This document shows positions 27,913 to 35,865 of a stretch of 64,000 nt of DNA, in pieces. The notes below the pieces were generated by a model. The model did not search any database. It was not told the origin of the DNA and was given only the letters and a program-made list of their open reading frames with translations. The stretch covers positions 733,501-797,500 of the forward strand of contig NZ_SKBR01000004.1 of assembly GCF_013450295.1 (NCBI RefSeq), written 5' to 3'. The position numbers and the translations under genes are program-made. Source of the stretch: Streptomyces sp. AJS327. Its GTDB lineage: Bacteria; Actinomycetota; Actinomycetes; Streptomycetales; Streptomycetaceae. The first letter of the stretch is position 1. Each line of letters begins with the position of its first letter.

Positions 27913-28094
27913 CGGGGCTCCCCGGCTCGGCACCGCCGAGTGTTCAGGAGTGTTCACGAGCGCTGGACGTGCTGGGGTACGCGGTCGTGCCCGGGGTCGA
28001 GGGGGAGTGGACGGAGTCGAGCGAGTCCCCGGATGATCCCGCTTCGCCGGTGTGTCTGATCGCCTCCGTCAGGGTGCGGGAGGCGACACGGTGA
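27909..28094 (+). CDS. Unknown 61-residue protein
   Basis: The GTG overlaps the previous stop and its own stop overlaps the GTG of the DUF2637 gene, so it sits in an unbroken coupled series. It is acidic in the centre (EGEWTESSESPDDP) with a hydrophobic C-terminal strand (VCLIASVRV). No family is recognised. Confidence 0.6.
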   Translation: MTGLPGSAPPSVQECSRALDVLGYAVVPGVEGEWTESSESPDDPASPVCLIASVRVREATR

Positions 28095-29101
28095 ACGCTG
28101 TTCAGATCCGTTCAGCGGAGCGCACCTTGTCGTGGGGCACGTGGCTGATCGTCGCGGGCGCGATGCTCTACTCCATTCTCACGGTGACGCCGCTGGCCGC
28201 CGCGCACACGCCCGATCAGTGGCGGTGGACGGCGCCGATCTTGCCGCTAGTGGTGGATGCGGCGGTAGTGATCGTGGTCCGTCTGGATGCCGTCTTGGCC
28301 CAGCTCGACGCGCACGGCGGGCGGTGGTCGGTGGCCCTGCGCTGGATGACCGGCTGCATGACCCTGGCCCTGAACGTCGCTGACTCCGCGCTGAAGAAGG
28401 ACATGGTGGGCGTGGCCGTGCACGCGGTCGCCCCTCTCCTGCTGATCGTCACGGCGGAGACCAGCCTGGCCTACCGGCGGGCCATCGCCGCCGCTGTCGC
28501 CCAGACGGAGGCCGAGCAGCGCGCGGAGCGTGAGGCCCGCGACCGCGCCCGGGCCGAGCGGCGGGATGCCGCTGACCGGCGGGCCCGCGAGGAGCGTGAG
28601 CACGCCGCGACGCTCGCCCGTGAACAGCGTGAACATGAGGCTGCCCTCGCCCGTGAACAGCGTGAGCGTGAGGAGGCGGCGCGGCGCGATGAGCGCGAGC
28701 GGGCCGCCGCTGCGGAGCGGGCGGAGCGGGAAGCTCGTGAACGCCGTGAACGCGAGCGTGAACACGCTGAACGCGAGCGTGAACAGCGTGAGCGGGAGGC
28801 CGCGCGACTCCGGGAGGAGGAGCGTCAGCGGCGGGAGGAAGCCGCACGCCGTGAGGAGCGCGAGCGGCAGGAGCGGGCTGAGCGTGAACGCGCCGCCCTG
28901 CTGGCTGGTGGGCCCGCTGAGGAGAAGCTACCCGAGGAGCGGGCCCGGCAGCTCCTCGCCGCCGCCTACGCCGCTGGGCTGCCGGTCCGTCAGGCCGCCG
29001 AGCTGTGCGGCTGGTCGACCGGCTGGGTCACGGCCCGCTACCAGGAACTGCGCGACACAACCGACCAGCACACTCCTGCCCTTGAGGGAGCCGCCGCGTG
29101 A
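28091..29101 (+). CDS. DUF2637 membrane protein with long charged helix (spread-protein-like)
   Basis: This 336-residue protein has four hydrophobic segments in residues 10-145 (WGTWLIVAGAMLYSIL, ILPLVVDAAVVIVV, CMTLALNVADSAL, VAPLLLIVTAETSLAY), which is the DUF2637 pattern found in Streptomyces plasmids and AICEs. A roughly 120-residue Glu/Arg/Ala helix with EREREH-type repeats follows, and the last 50 residues form a helix-turn-helix-like piece (GLPVRQAAELCGWSTGWV). Likely a transfer or spread protein at the mycelial membrane. GTG start coupled to the previous gene. Confidence 0.82.
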   Translation: MNAVQIRSAERTLSWGTWLIVAGAMLYSILTVTPLAAAHTPDQWRWTAPILPLVVDAAVVIVVRLDAVLAQLDAHGGRWSVALRWMTGCMTLALNVADSALKKDMVGVAVHAVAPLLLIVTAETSLAYRRAIAAAVAQTEAEQRAEREARDRARAERRDAADRRAREEREHAATLAREQREHEAALAREQREREEAARRDERERAAAAERAEREARERREREREHAEREREQREREAARLREEERQRREEAARREERERQERAERERAALLAGGPAEEKLPEERARQLLAAAYAAGLPVRQAAELCGWSTGWVTARYQELRDTTDQHTPALEGAAA

Positions 29102-29388
29102 TGCTCCACGATCTGTCTGCCCCCATCGCCGCGCTCACCTTGCTGATGACACGCCGGGACCTGCCCGCCGGGCACATCAAGATCACTTCGATTCATCCGG
29201 ATCGGCTGAAGGTGTCCTTCCACGACCAGCCCGCCGACTTCGACCAGTGGCTCGCAGCCCTCGGACTCACCCCGCTCGACGGCACTACCACCAGCGGGGA
29301 CGGTCGGGTTTGGACCACGGTCACCACCACTGTGGGCGGTGCCACCGTCGAGCTGACCTCCTTCACCCTCGCCGGGCAGGAGGGGTAG
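29098..29388 (+). CDS. Unknown 96-residue protein
   Basis: The GTG at 29098 overlaps the previous stop; an ATG follows immediately and could be the true start. Predicted strands alternate with short helices (GHIKITSIHPDRLKVSFHD, VGGATVELTSFTLAG). This resembles a small mixed alpha/beta fold. No family is recognised. Confidence 0.65.
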   Translation: MMLHDLSAPIAALTLLMTRRDLPAGHIKITSIHPDRLKVSFHDQPADFDQWLAALGLTPLDGTTTSGDGRVWTTVTTTVGGATVELTSFTLAGQEG

Positions 29389-29391
29389 GCC

Positions 29392-29763
29392 GTGCGGGTC
29401 TGCGATCCGGCCGGTGCCCGGCACGGTATCCCGGTCTATCGGTGGCGGCTGGCCCCGGACGGTCTGGCCACCCGCCGCCAGCTGCGCGCGGCTGGTCTAC
29501 GGCCCGGCGGCCAAGACCCCGTCGCGGTGCTGGAGCGGCCCCGACGCGGGGGCCGACCGCCGCTGGTCGCCTACCTCTACCGGGTCGACCGCGCGCTTCC
29601 CGTGCGGCCGATGACCCCGGGCCGCTGGCGGGCGGTCGGGGCGGCGGTTGCCGCCCGCCGCGTCTGCCCCGAATGCGGCTGTGACCGGGGTTACTGCATC
29701 CCCGCCTCGATCGGGGTGTGCAACGAGTGCGACACGGCCGGCCGTTGGTCGACCGCCGCCTGA
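29392..29763 (+). CDS. RRQRL-motif zinc-binding protein
   Basis: This 123-residue protein has the motif RRQLRAAGLRPGGQDPVAVL, which is the signature of a family common in Streptomyces plasmids and AICEs. Near the C-terminus CPECGCDRGYC and a later CNEC supply zinc ligands. Its exact role is unknown. The GTG start is 3 bases after the preceding stop. Confidence 0.8.
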   Translation: MRVCDPAGARHGIPVYRWRLAPDGLATRRQLRAAGLRPGGQDPVAVLERPRRGGRPPLVAYLYRVDRALPVRPMTPGRWRAVGAAVAARRVCPECGCDRGYCIPASIGVCNECDTAGRWSTAA

Positions 29764-29805
29764 CCTCGTCTTCTCTCCTTCTCCTCTTCTCCCTTTGGAG
29801 ACTTC

Positions 29806-30252
29806 ATGTCTTCTGACGTTTCGGCGTTCGCTGCCGCGTTCCTCGGGCTGTTCGTGGCTCATCACGCGGCGGACTACCTGTTCCAGTCCGACTGCCAGTC
29901 CGCGCGCAAGGCCGCCTGGACCGAGGGTCCCGAGGACCCCGCCCCGGGTCGTCACCACCACGGGTGGGGCGCCAATCAGGTCCATGCGTCGATCCACACG
30001 GCCTCCTCGCTGATCGTGCTCGGAGTGCTGGCGGTGACGGTCGGACTGCCGCTGTCGTTGCTGGAGTTGGCCGCCGCGCTGGTCTGGGTGCATGTGACCC
30101 ACAGTCTGATCGATCGGCGGTGGCCGGTGCGCTGGTGGATGACCCACACCGGATCGGGCGGGTTCGTGGATCGGGGTGGGATGCCCCTGGTCGATCAGGC
30201 CATGCACCTGGTCGTCGGAGTGTTCCCGGCGGCCGTGCTGGTGGCGCTATGA
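29806..30252 (+). CDS. DUF3307-type membrane protein
   Basis: This 148-residue protein has about four membrane helices. The N-terminal HHAADYLFQSDCQSARKA and later HASIHTASSLI match the DUF3307 pattern of phage and element membrane proteins, with conserved histidines and aspartate. It ends FPAAVLVAL with a stop overlapping the next ATG. RBS TTGGAG lies 6-7 bases before the ATG. A transfer-associated membrane role is likely by context only. Confidence 0.8.
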   Translation: MSSDVSAFAAAFLGLFVAHHAADYLFQSDCQSARKAAWTEGPEDPAPGRHHHGWGANQVHASIHTASSLIVLGVLAVTVGLPLSLLELAAALVWVHVTHSLIDRRWPVRWWMTHTGSGGFVDRGGMPLVDQAMHLVVGVFPAAVLVAL

Positions 30253-31832
30253 CAGCCGCGACGAAGGAGACGGATGTGGAGCCGTCGCAGGCTCCTGCCG
30301 TCCCCTACCCGAAGCCGCCCGACCCCAAGTCCGATACTCCGGCAGCCAAGGCGCCTGCCGGTCACACGCCGGGCGGGATCCCGGCTGTTCCCGCGGTCAT
30401 CACGACGGCGAATTCGGCTGTCGCCGGGCTCTCGGGCGCCGTACTGGCGGCCGGTCCTACCGCGATGCTGGCCGCGACGGTCGGCGCCGGGATGCTGGCC
30501 GCAGGCGGTGTCGCCGTTGCTGCCCGCCATCGGAAGGGACCCGGCCGCCGGCGGGACCGTGCATCGCGGGCCGGGTACGGCCGTGGTGCTGGTGCCCGCT
30601 CCGGTGGCGCTCAGAGCGGGCTGCGGTCGCGGGGCGGCACGCGTGCCCGTAACCGCGGCTCGGGCCGGGGCGGTGGGTCTGGCGGGCGGGCGGTCAGTCT
30701 GCGGAAGTCACCCGCCGCCTCCCGTACGGGCTTTGCTCGGTCCTCATCCCCGTCGTCCGGTCTGTCCGCCCGGGCGGGCCGCGGTACGGGGGCTGGAGTA
30801 CTCGGATCAGCGGCAAGCGTACGGGAGTTGCGACGTCAGCAGCAGGCCTCGGCCCCGACGCGTGCGGGGCGGCGTCAGCAGATGACCGCGGCACGTCGTG
30901 AGCTGGGCGACTCCCGCCGGGCTACCGAAGGCGCTCGGCTCGGAGGCTCCGGCGCCAGGTCGAGCCCCGGGGCGCGTACGGGAGGTCGAGCTGGCGCCGG
31001 AGCCTCCCGTTCGGGCCGTGGTGGCGTGACGGGGGGCGGGCGTTCGGTGTGGGGGCGGGTGAAGTCGGCTCCCGCAGCAGCGCGTTCGAGGGCGCGGCGG
31101 CATGCCGACGAGGCGCGGGAGATCCGCGCGGAGCGGGCGAAGAAGGCCAGGGTGACGGCCCGGGCCCGCCTCAAGCGAGCCGGGGGCGTGCTGAAGGCCC
31201 GCCTGCGGTACGCCGCCCGCTGCATTCCTGCGGCGGCGCTGGCGCTGCCGCTGGGTGTGCTGGGGCTGCTGACCACGCCGATTGGCCGCCGCCTGGGCTG
31301 GACGTGGCTGATGCATCCCGGGCGACGGCTGTTCGCCGCCATGACCGGCAAGGCCCGCGCCGATTTGCACAACGACCTCCTCGCCGCCTGCCGGGATGAG
31401 GCGGAAGACGAGGACGAGACCGAGATCAGTGACCGTGTGCCGCGGGACGGCTCCCGCAGCGGGGAAGGAGCAGATGTGAGCGCGTACGACGGAGAGTTCG
31501 GGTTCGCCGAGGCGGCAGCCGAGATGGAGGAGAAGGCGCAGTCCTTCGATCCGGACGGGATGATGCAGGTCCTGGCCGCGATCGATTCCTTCCCGACCGG
31601 GCTGACCTCGATCGGGAACATCTTCAAGCTCATGATCGAGCGCTGCGACGAGGAGTACCCCCTCGACCCGAAGGTCGGTGAAGCCCTCTCGGAGGTCTTC
31701 ACCCTCCTGCAGCAGGCCGGCGAAGCCGCTGAGGAGGCGGGCAAGACCTTCCGGGAGGCCCACGAGGCGGACATCGAGCGCCTCGAAGACCCCCGCGTCG
31801 GCGAGGAGAAGTGGAACTACAACGGCGACTGA
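30249..31832 (+). CDS. Large basic protein preceding the translocase (possible spread protein)
   Basis: This 527-residue protein has one hydrophobic stretch near residues 55-95 (LSGAVLAAGPTAMLAATVGAG), then about 230 residues extremely rich in Arg, Gly and Ser. A second hydrophobic segment follows around residues 320-340 (IPAAALALPLGVLGLL), then an acidic C-terminal part. The basic region could bind DNA. The ATG overlaps the previous stop. An in-frame GTG at 31476 with a strong site GGGAAGGAG could also start a 118-residue acidic product. Proteins of this place and style precede the translocase in AICEs, but I do not know a proven function. Confidence 0.75.
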   Translation: MTAATKETDVEPSQAPAVPYPKPPDPKSDTPAAKAPAGHTPGGIPAVPAVITTANSAVAGLSGAVLAAGPTAMLAATVGAGMLAAGGVAVAARHRKGPGRRRDRASRAGYGRGAGARSGGAQSGLRSRGGTRARNRGSGRGGGSGGRAVSLRKSPAASRTGFARSSSPSSGLSARAGRGTGAGVLGSAASVRELRRQQQASAPTRAGRRQQMTAARRELGDSRRATEGARLGGSGARSSPGARTGGRAGAGASRSGRGGVTGGGRSVWGRVKSAPAAARSRARRHADEAREIRAERAKKARVTARARLKRAGGVLKARLRYAARCIPAAALALPLGVLGLLTTPIGRRLGWTWLMHPGRRLFAAMTGKARADLHNDLLAACRDEAEDEDETEISDRVPRDGSRSGEGADVSAYDGEFGFAEAAAEMEEKAQSFDPDGMMQVLAAIDSFPTGLTSIGNIFKLMIERCDEEYPLDPKVGEALSEVFTLLQQAGEAAEEAGKTFREAHEADIERLEDPRVGEEKWNYNGD

Positions 31833-31860
31833 CCACCGTCCGCACGTCTGATGAGCCCCA

Positions 31861-31895
31861 GGGAGGGGCCCGGCACACCACGCCGGGCCCCTCCC
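31861..31895 (+). terminator. Hairpin between the basic protein and the translocase gene
   Basis: A 14-bp perfect stem (31861-31874 with 31882-31895) has a 7-base loop and is followed by GCGTTTT. It lies 28 bases after the stop of the preceding gene and 22 bases before the translocase GTG, so it can end the upstream transcript or limit read-through into the translocase gene. Confidence 0.8.
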
Positions 31896-31917
31896 CGCGT
31901 TTTGGGAAGGGACCCCC

Positions 31918-34071
31918 GTGACCAGCAAGAAGCAGACGAAGAGGAAGCAGGACCGCTCTGGCCCGGCGCTGGACTGGGCCGCCCCGCACGGCCCGGTCTC
32001 CGGGGCCTTGTCCGCGACCACCGGCGCCGGGGCGGTCGCTCTCCTCGGCGCGGCCGGGGGTATGCCCGCGGGGTGGCCGCTGCTCGTCGGCGCCGCCGGG
32101 GCAGTCGGGCACGGGATCGCGCACAGCATCGTGCGGCGCCTGACCGCCCGCACACTGGCCACCCGCTCCGCCTCCTGGCTCCTGGCAGGGGGCTGGACCT
32201 CCTGGGCCATCACCACCGGCCCCCTATCCTGGGCCGCGGCGGGGACCCTCGCTGCTCTCGGCGTCGGCATCGGAGCCGCGGCCACTCACGCCGCCGCCCA
32301 CGAGGAAGCCGCAGAGGAAGAGCGGCTGACGAAGCAGGCCCGGGAGGCCGCAGCCGAACTGTCCGCGGAACGGCGGGCGATCGCCGCCGAATGGCAGGAC
32401 CGCATCCACCGCGTCACCGGCGTACAGGTCCGCGTCTTCGCCGTCGAGCAGTGGAAGACCGGAGCCGGGTTCTCCCTCGCGGCGGAAATGCCCGGCGGCG
32501 GTGCTACCTGGGACCAGATCCGCAACCGGGCCCGCGCCCTGGCAGGCGACGCCCGTCTGCCGCGCGGCTGCGTCGTCCACGTCGAGGAAGGCGACCTGCA
32601 AGGCCGCGTCGTCCTCGACATCCCCACCAGCAACGTCATGGCAGGCGAATACCCCTACCCCGACGACTACTCGCCCCTGTCCCTGCTGACCGGCATCCCC
32701 TGGGGCCTGCTGCCGCACTCCGAACCGGTACGGCTGATGCTCCGGGAGGCGTGCGCGCTGATCTTGGGGCCTCCCGGATCGGGCAAGTCCACCTTCATGG
32801 ACGCGGTATTGACCGGCTTCGCACGGTGCACCGATGTCCTCACCTGGGTGATCGACCTCAAACGAGGCGGCCTCGGCATCCCCTGGGTCACCCCGCACCT
32901 GGAGGCCGAGGGCCTGCGCGAGCCGCTCCCCGGCTCACGCACCGCCCCCGAAGGCACCCGGCCCGGAGTCGACTGGCTCGCGGGCGACCTGGACGAGGCA
33001 ATCCTCATGGCCGAGGCGGCGCTGGCCATCAACGAGGCCCGTCAGCTGGAGTACCAGCGGCTGATGCAGCAGGAGAACACGAACCTGCTGCCGATCAGTC
33101 CGCAGATCCCGCAGGTCATGCTCGTGGTCGATGAGGGCGTCGAAGCCCTCTCCGCGAACCCGAAGGAGAAGAAGAAAAAGCAGCTCGGGGACCTGCTCCG
33201 CAAGGGCATGCGCACCACCCGTGCCATGGGTGTCCGCTACGTCCTGACCGCCGTCGACGGCAACGTGAGCGCCATCGGCGACACCCAGGTACGCAAGTAC
33301 TCCCCTGTCGGCGTCGCCCTCACCTCCGGCGAGTCCGCGGGGAACAACGCCGCCAAGCTCTTCCCCCGCGCCCGCATCGACACCACCCAGCTGCGGGAGG
33401 CAGGTACCGGTGTCATCGGCAACGCCCGCGCGGACGGCTTCGCCCCCACCCCCTTCAAGGGCTGGATGACCACCCCCGGCATGGTCCGCGACGTTGTCCT
33501 CGCCACCAGCGACCGACGCCCCACCCTCGACGAGCCCTCCGCACGCGCCGCCGGAGACGACTACCGCGACCGCTGGAGCCGCGAGCGGGCCGGATGGCTC
33601 TACGACACCGACACCCCCACCCCACGCACCGAACCCACCACGACCGAAACCCCGGCCGGTGGAGGACTCGACCTCACCTACAAGCGCCGCCAGACCACCG
33701 ACGAAGATGCCCTTATCGCCGAGTTCCGACGCCAGCTCGACGAGGAACTCGGCGACACCGGCCAACGCGATCAGGACGCCCAGGAGCGCCCCGGACTGAA
33801 CCTCTCCTACCAGCGCACCCCCGAGAGCGGCAGCGACAGCGGCGACGCCCGGCAGGCCGCACTGAAGCTGCTCATCGAAGCCGGGCCGGACGGCACCGGG
33901 GCCTCAGCTATGGAACGAGCGCTGAAGGACACCTACGGCACCCGCCGGCCGGTCATCCAACGCTGGTTGAAGGAGTGGGCGGAGAGCGGCGAAATCGTCC
34001 GCGTCGGCGAAGGCAGCAAGGCCCGCTACGTCCACCACACCCACACCAACACCCCGCCCGAGAGCGGCTGA
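31918..34071 (+). CDS. FtsK/SpoIIIE-type DNA translocase (TraB/TraSA-like transfer protein)
   Basis: This 717-residue motor would move double-stranded element DNA between mycelial cells. Two or three hydrophobic segments lie in residues 25-125. Walker A GPPGSGKST is at about 284-292 and Walker B is VMLVVDEG near residue 400. The C-terminal 70 residues form a winged-helix-like domain (SAMERALKDTYGTRRPVIQRWL) comparable to the FtsK gamma/TraB DNA-recognition domain. RBS GGGAAGGGA precedes the GTG. The repeat array directly downstream is a candidate for its binding locus. Confidence 0.93.
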   Translation: MTSKKQTKRKQDRSGPALDWAAPHGPVSGALSATTGAGAVALLGAAGGMPAGWPLLVGAAGAVGHGIAHSIVRRLTARTLATRSASWLLAGGWTSWAITTGPLSWAAAGTLAALGVGIGAAATHAAAHEEAAEEERLTKQAREAAAELSAERRAIAAEWQDRIHRVTGVQVRVFAVEQWKTGAGFSLAAEMPGGGATWDQIRNRARALAGDARLPRGCVVHVEEGDLQGRVVLDIPTSNVMAGEYPYPDDYSPLSLLTGIPWGLLPHSEPVRLMLREACALILGPPGSGKSTFMDAVLTGFARCTDVLTWVIDLKRGGLGIPWVTPHLEAEGLREPLPGSRTAPEGTRPGVDWLAGDLDEAILMAEAALAINEARQLEYQRLMQQENTNLLPISPQIPQVMLVVDEGVEALSANPKEKKKKQLGDLLRKGMRTTRAMGVRYVLTAVDGNVSAIGDTQVRKYSPVGVALTSGESAGNNAAKLFPRARIDTTQLREAGTGVIGNARADGFAPTPFKGWMTTPGMVRDVVLATSDRRPTLDEPSARAAGDDYRDRWSRERAGWLYDTDTPTPRTEPTTTETPAGGGLDLTYKRRQTTDEDALIAEFRRQLDEELGDTGQRDQDAQERPGLNLSYQRTPESGSDSGDARQAALKLLIEAGPDGTGASAMERALKDTYGTRRPVIQRWLKEWAESGEIVRVGEGSKARYVHHTHTNTPPESG

Positions 34072-34078
34072 ACGGCCG

Positions 34079-34226
34079 CCTGTCTGTCACCTGTCGCCCG
34101 TCGGCGAAAAATCCCTCGCGGACCTCCGCAGGCGCCTGTAACCCCTTTCTGACCTGCGGATGACAGGTGACAGACAGGTGACAGTGACAGGCGGATGACG
34201 GGCCCCGGTGACAGGCAAGTGACAGG
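34079..34226. repeat. TGACAG repeat array with 17-bp inverted repeat (candidate clt or origin)
   Basis: TGACAG occurs directly at 34161, 34168, 34179, 34185, 34209 and 34220, a TGACGG variant at 34196, and inverted at 34084-34089. The 17-mer CCTGTCTGTCACCTGTC (34079-34095) is repeated inverted at 34162-34178, and inside it TCCGCAGG (34125-34132) is inverted at 34153-34160. No gene lies here. TraB of plasmid pSVH1 is known to bind short direct repeats (clt) near its own gene, so a clt role is inferred. Confidence 0.7.
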
Positions 34227-34279
34227 CGCACCACGCCGCCCGCAGCCCCTTCCACGAACCACCCAACGGGAGATCCCAC

Positions 34280-34474
34280 ATGGCCCTGACCCTGTCCGCC
34301 GTCGTGCTCTTCAGCCTCATCTCACTCGTACTCGTCCGCAGCCGATCAGTCGGCATCGGCGCCGCCACGATGCTCTTCCTCTTCGGCTTCTTCGTCGCCG
34401 ACACCGGCGCCTCCAGCGCCATCCACACCACGCTGCAAGCGATTGCCGGAGCCGTCACCAACCTCACCGCGTAA
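34280..34474 (+). CDS. Small membrane protein (spread-like)
   Basis: This 64-residue protein has two hydrophobic segments (LSAVVLFSLISLVLV and GAATMLFLFGFFVA) joined by RSRSVG, then a small C-terminal helix. Two-helix proteins like this are typical next to the tra gene of Streptomyces plasmids, where Spd proteins help plasmid spread through the mycelium. GGGAGA lies before the ATG. Confidence 0.8.
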   Translation: MALTLSAVVLFSLISLVLVRSRSVGIGAATMLFLFGFFVADTGASSAIHTTLQAIAGAVTNLTA

Positions 34475-34504
34475 CCACGGCCCCGACGCCGAAGGAGGCC
34501 CCTT

Positions 34505-34996
34505 GTGGAACCCCTGCCGCAGCAGATCACCGCCCTCACCCGCACCGACCACCCCCACCCGCGCCCCGTCCCGGCGTCCGTGATCCACCCCCCGCTGACC
34601 CCCACACCGCACACCGCGATGCGGCCCGAGGAGATCCCGCCCGGCGTCACGGCGGTCACCCTCCCCGACGGCCGCCGCGTCCTGGCCTACACCCAACCGG
34701 CCCCGGCCCCGGCCCCGCCACCGCCCGTACCTCAGTCGATCCCGGCCTGGGCCAAGACCACCGCCCTCCTGGCCCCGGCTATCGGCAGCGGCATCGCCGT
34801 AGGCGCCTGGGGCCTGGCCGCCGCCGCACCCGGAGTCCTCGCCATGGCCTCAGCCCTATGGGCAACCGTCGCAGCCATCGCCGTCGGCGGGGTCGCCCTC
34901 GCCCTGATCACCCGAGCCCGCCGCCCCACCCACATCACCCAACACATCAACGCCCGCGGCTTCATGAGCCGCGCGAACGGAACCATCAACCGCTGA
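34505..34996 (+). CDS. Membrane protein with proline-rich N-terminus (spread-like)
   Basis: This 163-residue protein has a Pro/His/Thr-rich first half (with a PPGVTAVTLPDGRRVLAY piece) and two hydrophobic segments at about residues 85-135, then a basic tail (RARRPTHITQHINARG). GAAGGAGG precedes the GTG. It probably belongs with the 64-residue protein in the spread module; homology is not certain. Confidence 0.78.
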   Translation: MEPLPQQITALTRTDHPHPRPVPASVIHPPLTPTPHTAMRPEEIPPGVTAVTLPDGRRVLAYTQPAPAPAPPPPVPQSIPAWAKTTALLAPAIGSGIAVGAWGLAAAAPGVLAMASALWATVAAIAVGGVALALITRARRPTHITQHINARGFMSRANGTINR

Positions 34997-35007
34997 AGGA
35001 GAATCAG

Positions 35008-35457
35008 ATGGCCCTCGGAGAGACCCCCCTCACCATTGTCGGGAACCTCACCAGCGACCCCGAGCTGAAGTTCACCCCGGCCGGAGCGGCGCTGGCGAAG
35101 TTCACCATCGCTTCCACCCCCCGCGCCTACGACCGGGAGTCGGGCCAGTACAAGGACGGGACCGCGATGTTCATGCGCTGCTCGGCCTGGCGGCAGATGG
35201 CCGAGCACATCGCGGAGTCCCTCACCAAGGGCACTCGCGTCGTCGCCTCCGGCCGCCTGCGCCAGTTCGACTGGACCACCGACCAGGGCGAGACCCGCTC
35301 GATGCTCGCGCTGGAAGTGGACGAGATCGGGCCCAGCCTCCGCTTCGCCACCGCCGCCGTCACCAAGACCACCCGCAACGCGACCGGGGGCGGGACAGGA
35401 GCGGGCGCGCCGGACCCCTGGTCGGCCGCACCCGCCGGGGACAAGCCCCCCTTCTGA
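35008..35457 (+). CDS. ssb: Single-stranded DNA-binding protein
   Basis: This 149-residue protein has the OB-fold of SSB over residues 5-110 (TIVGNLTSDPELKFTPAG, FMRCSAWRQMAEHIAESL, GTRVVASGRLRQ) and ends DKPPF, an acidic-aromatic tip like the partner-binding tail of bacterial SSBs. It is element-borne and presumably serves its replication or transfer. The ATG at 35008 has AAGGAGA upstream. Confidence 0.94.
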   Translation: MALGETPLTIVGNLTSDPELKFTPAGAALAKFTIASTPRAYDRESGQYKDGTAMFMRCSAWRQMAEHIAESLTKGTRVVASGRLRQFDWTTDQGETRSMLALEVDEIGPSLRFATAAVTKTTRNATGGGTGAGAPDPWSAAPAGDKPPF

Positions 35458-35463
35458 ATTTGC

Positions 35464-35504
35464 CAGGGGCGGCCCCCTCACGCCAATGAACCGGGCCGCC
35501 CCTG
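35464..35504 (+). terminator. Hairpin after ssb
   Basis: An 11-bp stem, CAGGGGCGGCC with its complement (35464-35474 with 35494-35504), has a 19-base loop and starts 7 bases after the ssb stop. It separates the transfer/ssb module from the replication module. Confidence 0.65.
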
Positions 35505-35544
35505 CTCTGCACCCAGAACTCAACAGTGAACTGGAGGTCTCATC

Positions 35545-35865
35545 ATGACCCAGCCCGCCGACATCCGGCGAGCGGCTGGACGGCCGCGTGTACTGGATCT
35601 GCGCTGCGGTGCCGGTGGCCTGTCCATGGGCTACCACCGTGCGGGGTTCGACGTGGTCGGAGTGGACATCGTCCCGCAGCCGAACTACCCCTTCACCTTC
35701 CCCCTGGAGGGCTTCGCCCTGGTCCACGCCTCCTGGCCCTGCCTGGCATACGCCCGTGTCACCGCCTGGCGCGGCCGCCGCGAGGCCCGCCAAGCCGTGC
35801 CCCCCGCCAATACGAAGTGGATCGCCCAGCAGTTCCTCACCCTGGAAGCGAGGGCCGCTGCATGA
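35545..35865 (+). pseudogene. Truncated DNA cytosine methyltransferase remnant
   Basis: The 106 residues match the start of a small cytosine-5 methyltransferase: motif I as VLDLRCGAGGLSMGYHRAGF, then VVGVDIVPQPNYPF, and the catalytic-site region as HASWPCLAY. Intact members of this phage/AICE family that I recall read FCGAGG and SPPC, and continue for another 100 or more residues; here the rest, including the target recognition part, is missing. The frame ends in the replication gene's start (ATGA). Likely inactive; a start is still present so the peptide may be made. Confidence 0.65.
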
